DNA of 20,725 nucleotides, taken from positions 5,724 through 26,448 of the forward strand of contig PBUX01000032.1 of NCBI GenBank assembly GCA_002728565.1, written 5' to 3'. A program made the translations under genes and the position numbers. The DNA is from Methanobacteriota archaeon. Its GTDB lineage: Archaea; Thermoplasmatota; Poseidoniia; Poseidoniales; Thalassarchaeaceae. The notes under the pieces are model-generated. The model was not told the DNA's origin. It was given only the letters and a program-made list of their open reading frames with translations, and searched no databases. Shown piece after piece: positions 13,925 through 20,725 of this stretch. Each line of letters begins with the position of its first letter. Position 1 is the first letter of the stretch.

Positions 13925-16306
13925 TCATTTTGTTGGCTCAGGTGAAGCTGCCTCTGCCTCATCCTCCACTTCGTAGTGGTAAACAACTGGCTGGTTTCCT
14001 GGAAGCTCTAGTTCGACCATCATCTGAAGGTCATCAGTCCTGTGCACTGTTGCTCCACCAGAAGAGAATGCGTAAACGAAGTCCCCCATGAAAATCGACC
14101 TCTTGATACTGGTTGTCCCTGACCACCAACTGGAAGTGGTGCCATCATTATAGAATGCTGAGTGGTTGACTTCTCCATGATTGGAAAGTGTACCATTTTC
14201 AGTGTCGACTTTTATGGTCTTCAACACTGAAACATATTGGTAACCATAGTGGTAGTATACCCTGCCATTGACTTCTACCTCATCGTAAATGTACCTGTGG
14301 GTAGATAGGGGGACAGCTAGTATGTTGTCTGGAGCCCAGTATGTGAAAGCCTTGTGCTCGTAAGTTGCTTCTGAATTAGACCAAGACCACCCGCAATCAG
14401 TTATTCTCTCACAATTATCGTCTGCAAATGCCGGAGAAAGGGGAATCGTATCAGAGAGCTTTGGCTTGGTTGTATCACTTACATCGAAGAGAGAGACTTG
14501 CGTAGTTGACCAGTCCAATCCCAGACCATCATCTCCCCCTGCAATCCCAATTGTTAGTAGGAAATTATCGTCTATTGGGTGAATGTATGTGGAAACGCCA
14601 GGGACTTCTAGCTCACCCAAGATTACAGGGTTTGTTGGTTCTGATAGGTCGATTACCCAAAGAGGGTCTATGTTCATGAAGGTAACCAGATAGCCTCTCT
14701 CTCCAACAAATCTTGCGCTCCATATAGTCTCACCATCGGCGATTCCGCCAATGAAACCGACTTCCGATAATGATCCATCGCCGTCGTCCTGAAGAATTGT
14801 GACTTGATTGCTTGGACCAGTCCAAACCGGTTCTCCCGACTCATCGACCTCTGTAGGGAGCCACCACCTTCCCCATGCATCAGTAGTTGATGCCACTCTG
14901 ATGGAGCCCTGATACTCACTAATTGAGAATTGGTCTTGCACCGTCCCATTTACTCTGCCAGAGGCCGAGTAAACCGTATTATTTGCATCGCTGATATCAA
15001 AAGAGTGGATATTTGTAGCGTCTTCCCAACCCGAGTTCCTCCAGAACCACCACCAGTCATTTGCCGGCTCAGCCAGAATCAAGGTATCCTCGGAAGAGTA
15101 AACGTGAGACCAGCTAGACGTGATGTGGTCGACCTCCATTGATACTTCGTCGTTCAGAATTTTTATGCTCATTATTGAGGTGAATCCTCTCCCCGCACTG
15201 TCTGAGCTTGCAGAGAACTCTGAACACTGATCCTTGGAAATAGCATGTGTCTTGATGCTGCCGGATTCCAATTCATAGATATGTGGCACGAAGTCATCCA
15301 AGGTAAGATTGGAGATGATTGCATCATTGTGAGCCAAGGTCTGATTCATGCTTTCGTTCCATAAATCCATCCGCTCATCGATGTCTTCCTCTGACCAGTA
15401 ATCATTCGGAAGTTCTACCCAGCTCCTTATTCCATCGAAATAGGTCCAAAGATGAGTGATTGATCTGATTGTCCCATCCACCATTCTTGCAGTCTGGTAG
15501 TTGCCCTCTATATACAGCTCTCTCACCACCGAGGGCGAGCTGCGGTCAGAGATGTCTACCACCGTGTACTTTACTAAATTATTAATTCTGGATTTGGTCT
15601 GAGAATCGCCGAACAGAAGTCCTCCCAAATCGCTTTCGTGTGGAATTTCCCAACTGTTTATCCTAGAGGAGATGACTAGCTTATCGCCATCAAGCATCAT
15701 CTGATTCGGGTGACCCTCGATTGTGAGGTTTGACTCCAATGTAAGATTGCCGAACTCAGGGACAGCCATGATCAGTAGTAGCTGGCCATTCAACATGTAT
15801 ACGTGAAAACCGTCCGTCTTCAGGAAGTCGGCCTCATCGACTCCTGATTCCTGGTTGTTGGTTCCGGAAAATTCCCCCTCTCTGGAAGTGCCCGTTGATG
15901 GTGCCGAAGATGTGGCCGAATCGGCCCCTGAATCTGCGGACTCGGCTACTGCCATATCCGCCATTGCCATACCTTCCTCGGCAAGCCAGACTCCTCCACC
16001 CCAGCCCCCTGAGGTCCAGTGCCAGTAGCTTTCTTGATCCAGAGACACGACCGTCTCATCAAATAATGACTGCTTCAGATCATCCAATAGGGAGTCACAT
16101 GCATCGTATTTTAGTAAATCTGGAGAGGAGCGAGTCCTTTCAGGTAGGTCCAATCGTGGATATTCTCCTTCCAATAAATCGAGGGTTTGCTCGACGTCCC
16201 AGATTATCTCATCCACCACATCCAGTCCTTCATCTATAGCGCCGAGGCACCCCGAGGAAAGCATTACGAAAATAGTGAGGACCGTTGGTAGCGTCCTATT
16301 TTCCAT
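13925..16306 (-). CDS. Secreted lipoprotein with C-terminal-type beta-propeller domain
   Basis: Exported protein (793 aa from the ATG at 16306). Residues 1-19 form a short signal sequence ending LSSG before Cys20, which resembles a lipobox and suggests lipid anchoring. A low-complexity Ala/Ser/Gly linker (about 110-145) precedes the landmark SGTNNQESGVDEADFLKTDG (147-166). This is the characteristic entry to the archaeal/bacterial beta-propeller family described as distantly related to WD40 (Pfam Beta_propel). The rest is a chain of propeller blades with recurrent VVDISD, FDISD and VIDLSEPTNP strands, then an acidic tail. Function is unknown; binding of a ligand at the cell surface is likely. 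A GTG at 16321 would add five residues, but a TATA box centred 26 nt before the ATG favours 16306. Confidence 0.88.
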   Translation of the reverse strand: MENRTLPTVLTIFVMLSSGCLGAIDEGLDVVDEIIWDVEQTLDLLEGEYPRLDLPERTRSSPDLLKYDACDSLLDDLKQSLFDETVVSLDQESYWHWTSGGWGGGVWLAEEGMAMADMAVAESADSGADSATSSAPSTGTSREGEFSGTNNQESGVDEADFLKTDGFHVYMLNGQLLLIMAVPEFGNLTLESNLTIEGHPNQMMLDGDKLVISSRINSWEIPHESDLGGLLFGDSQTKSRINNLVKYTVVDISDRSSPSVVRELYIEGNYQTARMVDGTIRSITHLWTYFDGIRSWVELPNDYWSEEDIDERMDLWNESMNQTLAHNDAIISNLTLDDFVPHIYELESGSIKTHAISKDQCSEFSASSDSAGRGFTSIMSIKILNDEVSMEVDHITSSWSHVYSSEDTLILAEPANDWWWFWRNSGWEDATNIHSFDISDANNTVYSASGRVNGTVQDQFSISEYQGSIRVASTTDAWGRWWLPTEVDESGEPVWTGPSNQVTILQDDGDGSLSEVGFIGGIADGETIWSARFVGERGYLVTFMNIDPLWVIDLSEPTNPVILGELEVPGVSTYIHPIDDNFLLTIGIAGGDDGLGLDWSTTQVSLFDVSDTTKPKLSDTIPLSPAFADDNCERITDCGWSWSNSEATYEHKAFTYWAPDNILAVPLSTHRYIYDEVEVNGRVYYHYGYQYVSVLKTIKVDTENGTLSNHGEVNHSAFYNDGTTSSWWSGTTSIKRSIFMGDFVYAFSSGGATVHRTDDLQMMVELELPGNQPVVYHYEVEDEAEAASPEPTK

Positions 16307-16320
16307 GATTTCTCCCCGCA

Positions 16321-16551
16321 CTAGGGCAATATAAACTGATTAGTATCCATGTTGAAACCTAGTGGAATAACGGGGTGATTCAACTCTCCTCCGTATTTGC
16401 TGTGCAGATTTGGGTGTGGGTCTTTATCTTCCGATTCCTCATCTATTTCGCTCATCCTTTCAACGTCACCGGTAAAATCACCGGTAGCGAGGCATCGTGT
16501 GCCGGATAAGAAGATCATCGCGGCAACATGTATGTCCAGTGCTTGATCCAT
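16321..16551 (-). CDS. Small protein of unknown function (76 aa)
   Basis: I recognise no family. The product starts MDQALDIHVAAMIFLSGTRC, continues with an acidic stretch (SEIDEESEDKD) and ends with a Pro/Asn-rich part (HPVIPLGFNMD...FILP). There is no signal peptide or membrane helix. The gene is supported by a strong TATA-like AATTATAT centred 29 nt before the ATG (26 nt before an adjacent in-frame TTG at 16554), by acidic composition like its neighbours, and by its fit between tRNA-Gly and the lipoprotein gene. Its stop lies 15 nt before the ATG of the lipoprotein gene, whose TATA box falls within this coding sequence. It could still be a chance frame in a long leader. Confidence 0.55.
   Translation of the reverse strand: MDQALDIHVAAMIFLSGTRCLATGDFTGDVERMSEIDEESEDKDPHPNLHSKYGGELNHPVIPLGFNMDTNQFILP
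16329..16335 (-). promoter_or_regulatory. TATA box of the beta-propeller lipoprotein gene
   Basis: TTTATAT on the minus strand, centred 26 nt before the ATG at 16306. It lies inside the last codons of the upstream 76-residue gene. Confidence 0.6.
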
Positions 16552-16576
16552 CAATCTTGGAAAATTGGAATCACAG

Positions 16577-16584
16577 ATATAATT
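16577..16584 (-). promoter_or_regulatory. TATA box of the 76-residue gene
   Basis: AATTATAT on the minus strand, centred 26 nt before the TTG at 16554 and 29 nt before the ATG at 16551. It is among the clearest TATA boxes in the window. Confidence 0.6.
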
Positions 16585-16609
16585 GGATTGGGTAGACGAG
16601 CATTTCTTG

Positions 16610-16645
16610 CATCAAGAAAATTGTAGAAATAGAAAGGTTATCTAT
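16610..16645 (-). terminator. Possible pyrimidine-rich terminator after tRNA-Gly
   Basis: Read on the minus strand, the segment 24-60 nt after the tRNA-Gly end contains repeated short T tracts (CCTTTCTATTTCTAC, then ATTTTCTT). Archaeal termination often uses T tracts without a hairpin. Support is only compositional. Confidence 0.3.
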
Positions 16646-16671
16646 ACGACGAGAATCAATCCTGAGAATGG

Positions 16672-16743
16672 TGCGAATAGCGGGAATCGAACCCGCGTTG
16701 GCAGGTTGGGAACCTGCAGTCATAACCACTAGACCATATCCGC
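16672..16743 (-). tRNA. tRNA-Gly (CCC)
   Basis: A 72-nt cloverleaf on the minus strand. Acceptor stem GCGGATA/TATTCGC, anticodon stem GCAGG/CCTGC with loop TTCCCAA (anticodon CCC), T arm GCGGG-TTCGATT-CCCGC. The CCA end is encoded (16669-16671). No intron. A TATA-like CTAAATTA (16767-16774) is centred about 27 nt upstream. Confidence 0.96.
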
Positions 16744-16766
16744 TTGATTGGACCGAACACGTCTAG

Positions 16767-16774
16767 TAATTTAG
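16767..16774 (-). promoter_or_regulatory. TATA-like box of tRNA-Gly
   Basis: CTAAATTA on the minus strand, centred about 27 nt before the mature 5' end of tRNA-Gly and just after the stop of the upstream membrane protein gene. Confidence 0.45.
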
Positions 16775-16796
16775 GAAGACCGTTGTGGGTTTACAG

Positions 16797-18512
16797 CTAT
16801 GCCATCCTCCTCAAGGCTTCCATAGACTCATCTGCTGAGCCCATGTGATGCAAAGCAGCCTTGAGATTTCCGTTCTCTATTTCTTCTTCTGCCTCGGCCA
16901 GGGATTTCTCTGTTTTCATCCTGTTAGGATTGTTTGGTTGGATGCCAGCCGAATCCAGCCTTGACCGTAAGGATGGCCAGTCAGAATTCAAGAAATCTAG
17001 CATTTCCTGGGCTTCCAAGCGCTCTGATTCGAACTTTTCTAGATCTCGAACGAAATTGGATAGCTTTTCCGATGCCACAATCCAATCGCCTTCATTGGCT
17101 AATTTTGTAATTGAATCCAGTCTTTTGGTCCATTCCGATCTAGAGCCCCCAGTGGGAAGTCTGCCCTCTATGCTGCCTCTCTGCCGAAGTGCTCTCTGAA
17201 CTGTTGAGGATGCGTCAGATGTCTGTTTTACCTCTCTGATTATTCCATCCGCTAGTCCTCTTGCCATTGATGCGTCTCCTTTCTCAAGAGCATCAATGGC
17301 ATCATCCATCCTCCTTGATATTTCTACTGAAGGTTGGTTTTCGATAGTTGAAATTGCCCTTTTTGCTTCTATTATCGATTCATTTGCGATTTCTATATTT
17401 GCGTCGGCTCCTGACACCTGATCTGGAATTGTTGAGGCGATAGTAAGTGCTTCCATGGGATCATCGTCATCCATTGCAGCCATAGCGGCATCAAGTGATT
17501 TCCTTATGGAGTCGATCATGTGACCTGTCTCACTTCCTATCGCTTCGGATGCGGTTTGGATGGCATTTTTGGCATCGGCCCAATATCTTTCAATGGAGTC
17601 GGATTTTGATCTTGCGGACCTGAGCAATGTCTCTGCTTCGCGGAAAGATCCTTGCTCGAACTCCTTTTCTGCTAACTCCAATATCTCCCGTGACTTCCCC
17701 GATCGTCCAGTAATAGACTCTGATCTAGAAACAGACTGATTCGCGACAATTTTGAGATTCTGGATGTCCCTACTCATCATCTCTATTCTGTGAGTCTCTT
17801 GCTCAGCTTCCAAGATCAGTCTCAATCCCTTTTCGGGATCAGCCCATCCCTCTTCTCTCGCTATTTTTAGAATCGAGGCTGGCTGTTGCATTCCGGGTGT
17901 TTCGGATTGGGTTCGTAGCATTTCCCTCTCGGCCCTTCTGAGTTCCTCTGAGAATTTCCTCCTTTGATCAGATGACTGGTCTCTAATCAAGAAGTCGGGC
18001 ACAATTATTGATATGGTTGGCGCAATTACAATCGCCCAAGAGATAGGTTCTGCTGAATCAAGTACTATCGCTGCAGCTATTCCTAGACCCAATAGGGTGG
18101 CAATTCCTCTCCACCTTCTAGAGCTAATAGAATGTGAGAGGATTTTTCTTGATGATATGAGTAGGAAAAGAGTCATGAGTCCGAGAAGAGCTAGGGCACC
18201 TAGGTTCCCATTGGCTACCCTATTGACCTCTGTAATTGCGAGTAAGGGTGGCCATGAAATGCAACAGCTGGTTGCTATTCTGAATTTCCCGCTTGGATCG
18301 AATTTAGTGAGATCAGAAAGGAGAAGTGAGCCTGAGAAAAGAAGAGCTACTGGGGCAAATCTGATTGATGGCGAGGACTGGCTTCCAATGGATCCCAATA
18401 GCCACCAAGCACCAATGGCTATCAGAGCTAGGGACCCAAGAAGTGTTGCTCTCTCGACTCTAAGGGCATGATCTGCCGCGACCCTTTCAGGATAGTCAGG
18501 AAGTGCCTCCAT
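16797..18512 (-). CDS. Polytopic membrane protein with long helical-repeat cytoplasmic domain
   Basis: 571 aa, no family recognised. The N-terminal third has about six hydrophobic segments (near residues 23-41, 52-67, 78-94, 104-121, 136-151 and 157-174). From about 175 to the end it is soluble and almost all helical, rich in Glu, Ala, Ser and Arg. A helix-turn-helix pattern with a Gly-Asp/Ser/Asn turn followed by xxxAxxL recurs near residues 222, 288, 350, 412, 475 and 548, so the tail is probably a stack of TPR-like or spectrin-like hairpins of about 62 residues. That architecture suits a scaffold or sensor at the inner face of the membrane. It starts 48 nt after the stop of the large surface protein gene on the same strand, so the two may be co-transcribed and functionally linked. 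Confidence 0.8.
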   Translation of the reverse strand: MEALPDYPERVAADHALRVERATLLGSLALIAIGAWWLLGSIGSQSSPSIRFAPVALLFSGSLLLSDLTKFDPSGKFRIATSCCISWPPLLAITEVNRVANGNLGALALLGLMTLFLLISSRKILSHSISSRRWRGIATLLGLGIAAAIVLDSAEPISWAIVIAPTISIIVPDFLIRDQSSDQRRKFSEELRRAEREMLRTQSETPGMQQPASILKIAREEGWADPEKGLRLILEAEQETHRIEMMSRDIQNLKIVANQSVSRSESITGRSGKSREILELAEKEFEQGSFREAETLLRSARSKSDSIERYWADAKNAIQTASEAIGSETGHMIDSIRKSLDAAMAAMDDDDPMEALTIASTIPDQVSGADANIEIANESIIEAKRAISTIENQPSVEISRRMDDAIDALEKGDASMARGLADGIIREVKQTSDASSTVQRALRQRGSIEGRLPTGGSRSEWTKRLDSITKLANEGDWIVASEKLSNFVRDLEKFESERLEAQEMLDFLNSDWPSLRSRLDSAGIQPNNPNRMKTEKSLAEAEEEIENGNLKAALHHMGSADESMEALRRMA

Positions 18513-18560
18513 GGTTGTTGGTCAGGATGATTGGTCAATAGGTATGCGGTAATGTGATCG

Positions 18561-20687
18561 TCATTTTTTCAAATTTCCGCGCCTTGAGAAGACAGCGAGA
18601 GCAGAAACTCCAATGATTAGTAAAAGAATTAAGTTATTGTTGATTTGATTTGTTTGATTTTCTTTCAGAAATTCTTTTTCGACTGGAATCTGGCCGAATT
18701 CGCTAGAAGATACGCTTTCCCAATGAAGAGTAATTCCCTCAACCGAGGAGTTAGAGATTTCTAAATCGAATTGTAATTGCACGGAGGTTGATCTGGATTC
18801 GATAGTAGCGCCAGGAATCTCATAAAAGCGGCTACAACTATCGATTGTGCACAATCTCAAAATGGCCCCGTCAAAGCCCTCATTTTGTACTGTAACCATT
18901 ACTGAGGAGTCCTTTTCGTCGGATTCGGATGATAATATCTCCACTCCGGCGATGGACAGATTCACGCCAATTTTCGGATTGATATGTACTGGAAATGTAG
19001 AGTCGGCCCTGTTTCCAGAGGAGTCTATCGCCCAAATGTGAAGCTCATGAGTGCCTACATCCATTTCTGGCAGAGCGAAATTCTCTATTTGGCTCCAATT
19101 AACGTCTTCAAAAATTATGCTTCCATCAATTGAAACGCCCCAAGATAGAAGGTGAATGGAGTCTATATCGTCAAAGGATTCGATTAAGGTAGCATTGATT
19201 GGATCTAAGAAATGAATGCCTTCATCCAAATCCTGCTCAATCCCACCTGAGCTCAGTTTCATGATTATCGTTGGATGCATGGTGTCGGCTACTCTAATTT
19301 GCCAATTCTCAACAGCCGTATTGCCAGCATCGTCCTCCAATTGTAGTGTCATCCCAAACATCGTCTCTTCTTTCTGCTGATGTCTATCATAGGGAGATAG
19401 ATGGGCCCCATTGACCCAAATTCCCTGATTCACCGTGAATTGGAAATCCTTCTGATTAATTCCGACTTTTTGCCATCCGTCCGAGATATTTGATATTAGA
19501 CTGATTATTACAGGAAGATCTGAATTATCACTGGAGTTGACTTTCACTAAAATATCCCATCCAGAGGGGACTTCAATTATTCCGTCAATATTCTCCAGAA
19601 TGAAGGTGCTCGTTCCATCAGTGGTGGAAATCTCCCAAGACCAGGTCGGAGAAATGGAGTCTATAGTCAAGGTCTCAGTTGAAGCTGACTCTGTACCATG
19701 TGAGTCTGTGCAGATTGCAGAGAACGTTATCGATTCGCCATGAGAAAAATCGTATTCCAGTGGATTGATGTCCAAGAATCGGGAGTCTTCGGTTCTGACT
19801 ACTGAGTCATTCTTCTTGACAGTCCAGGAAACCTCAGGAGTCTCTAAGAGTCCATCTGTGCAGGAAGCTGTGAGTGATGTGGTTTTGTCAAGAGATACAT
19901 GGGCCATTGTATTTGGAAATCGCTGAGTGAAGATCGAGGGAGGATCATTCTCACCAATTAAAATCCTGATATCGTATGCTACTGGTGCAAGAGAACGATG
20001 TACAGTGAAGTTCCTTGGAGATCCTGAAATGATTTCGGACATAGGGCTGAACTTAATCTCCCAGTCTTCTGGAAGTATCACGGTCATTGGAACCTCCTCT
20101 ACAATTTCGCCGATTCGCGAGAGATCCAAAATTCTCTGGGTTCTTCCATCGGTTAGGCCGCGGAGTAAAGTCGATTCAGACCAACTCCATGTAGAATTCT
20201 GTAGATCAACTGATCCGACGGTTGGGGGAGTCACGGAGATGTGTTGCTGGCCCGATGGCAAAAATTCAACTTCGTCCAAGAGGCAGCAAATGTTTCTTCC
20301 AGCTTCCGTCCAATTTAGCTTCGATTTAGCAAGTGTTGCAAATGCATCGATCTCACCCTGGGATAGCCAGTTATCTGAGTTTCCAAGGCTACTATCTATC
20401 TGAAACCTTAGTCCCATGCTTCTATTCTCAAGAAATTCGACTCCGTATGAATCTAAAACTGTGATATCTGCGAACCAAGAGGCGTTAACCATTGACATTG
20501 GGGAAATCTGGGTGCTGAAATTAAGAAATGAGTGTCCACTGATTGCACTTCCACCGCCTTCCTCCATTGAGAATTCTTGATTGTTGTTCAATGGATTAGT
20601 CGTGTAAAATTCATTTTGACTGTGTATGGCGAAAAATGGGATGGAGGCTAAAATTACAGATGTAACAAGTAAGGCACTACGCTTCAT
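18561..20687 (-). CDS. Large secreted surface protein with Ig-like domains and C-terminal membrane anchor
   Basis: 708 aa. Residues 1-23 are a signal peptide (MKRSALLVTSVILASIPFFA). The body is beta-strand rich with many N-glycosylation-type NxS/T sites. It contains Ig- or cadherin-like modules, seen from endings such as VGTHELHIWAIDSSGNRAD (about 550-570). A CARDB-like module near 580-665 (SVMVTVQNEGFDGA) follows. A single transmembrane helix (NNNLILLLIIGVSALAVF, about 680-697) and a basic tail RRGNLKK anchor it in the membrane. No catalytic motif is seen. The most likely role is structural or adhesive at the cell surface. Cys pairs in SCTDG/AICTDS and LCTIDSC suggest disulfides. The ATG at 20687 is supported by the signal peptide and a TATA-like box about 29 nt upstream. 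Confidence 0.82.
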   Translation of the reverse strand: MKRSALLVTSVILASIPFFAIHSQNEFYTTNPLNNNQEFSMEEGGGSAISGHSFLNFSTQISPMSMVNASWFADITVLDSYGVEFLENRSMGLRFQIDSSLGNSDNWLSQGEIDAFATLAKSKLNWTEAGRNICCLLDEVEFLPSGQQHISVTPPTVGSVDLQNSTWSWSESTLLRGLTDGRTQRILDLSRIGEIVEEVPMTVILPEDWEIKFSPMSEIISGSPRNFTVHRSLAPVAYDIRILIGENDPPSIFTQRFPNTMAHVSLDKTTSLTASCTDGLLETPEVSWTVKKNDSVVRTEDSRFLDINPLEYDFSHGESITFSAICTDSHGTESASTETLTIDSISPTWSWEISTTDGTSTFILENIDGIIEVPSGWDILVKVNSSDNSDLPVIISLISNISDGWQKVGINQKDFQFTVNQGIWVNGAHLSPYDRHQQKEETMFGMTLQLEDDAGNTAVENWQIRVADTMHPTIIMKLSSGGIEQDLDEGIHFLDPINATLIESFDDIDSIHLLSWGVSIDGSIIFEDVNWSQIENFALPEMDVGTHELHIWAIDSSGNRADSTFPVHINPKIGVNLSIAGVEILSSESDEKDSSVMVTVQNEGFDGAILRLCTIDSCSRFYEIPGATIESRSTSVQLQFDLEISNSSVEGITLHWESVSSSEFGQIPVEKEFLKENQTNQINNNLILLLIIGVSALAVFSRRGNLKK

Positions 20688-20712
20688 CTCTGCACCTACT
20701 TGGATTGTCCAT

Positions 20713-20720
20713 GAATTATC
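20713..20720 (-). promoter_or_regulatory. TATA-like box of the surface protein gene
   Basis: GATAATTC on the minus strand, centred about 29 nt before the ATG at 20687. The window ends a few bases further on, so the upstream BRE region cannot be judged fully. Confidence 0.4.
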
Positions 20721-20725
20721 ACAGA

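Noticed and set aside
18013..18471. Forward 152-codon frame opposite the membrane protein
   Set aside because: Antisense to a protein with clear transmembrane segments and helical repeats; no start signal or motif.
19927..20403. Forward 158-codon frame opposite the surface protein
   Set aside because: Antisense to a protein with signal peptide, Ig-like modules and C-terminal anchor; Ser/Thr-rich shadow composition.

Overview
The window looks like archaeal chromosome, most consistent with a marine Thermoplasmatota lineage such as Marine Group II (Ca. Poseidoniales). The evidence is a euryarchaeal RadA recombinase, a Hel308 helicase, a probable KEOPS Cgi121 subunit, an archaeal initiator tRNA with A1:U72, TATA-like boxes about 26-29 nt before several start codons, and large acidic secreted proteins with calcium-binding repeats. 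The lineage name is an inference. I see no mobile element, CRISPR array or phage gene. Coding density is very high: no gene-free stretch exceeds about 120 bp.

Layout. Positions 1-129 hold the 3' end of a membrane protein gene. A very long furin/kexin-type secreted protease follows (202-4059, +); its C-terminal half is built from calcium- and metal-binding repeats. It converges on an M14-family zinc deacylase/carboxypeptidase (4067-5398, -). Next is a forward cluster: hot-dog thioesterase, Hel308, Cgi121-like protein, a small zinc-ribbon protein and an M3 oligopeptidase (5483-11165). Then come radA (-), initiator tRNA-Met (-) and pyrC dihydroorotase (+). The right third is all on the minus strand: a beta-propeller lipoprotein, a 76-residue unknown protein, tRNA-Gly(CCC), a membrane protein with a long helical-repeat tail, and a large surface-anchored protein.

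How the genes fit together. The centre is housekeeping: DNA repair and recombination (Hel308, RadA), tRNA modification (Cgi121), translation (two tRNAs), pyrimidine synthesis (PyrC) and peptide turnover (M3 peptidase). The flanks are envelope and exported functions (furin-like protease, beta-propeller lipoprotein, surface protein, membrane/helical-repeat protein). Leading genes mostly have a TATA-like box placed for leaderless transcripts, while at least one internal operon gene (M3 peptidase) has a Shine-Dalgarno-like GAGGT.

I do not see a complete new multi-gene system. The best candidates for something undescribed are the furin-like protease with its 93-residue composite repeats and a recent 120-bp tandem duplication, the helical-repeat membrane protein, the 76-residue gene whose 3' end contains the promoter of the next gene, and the Hel308 with a large insertion beside Cgi121.
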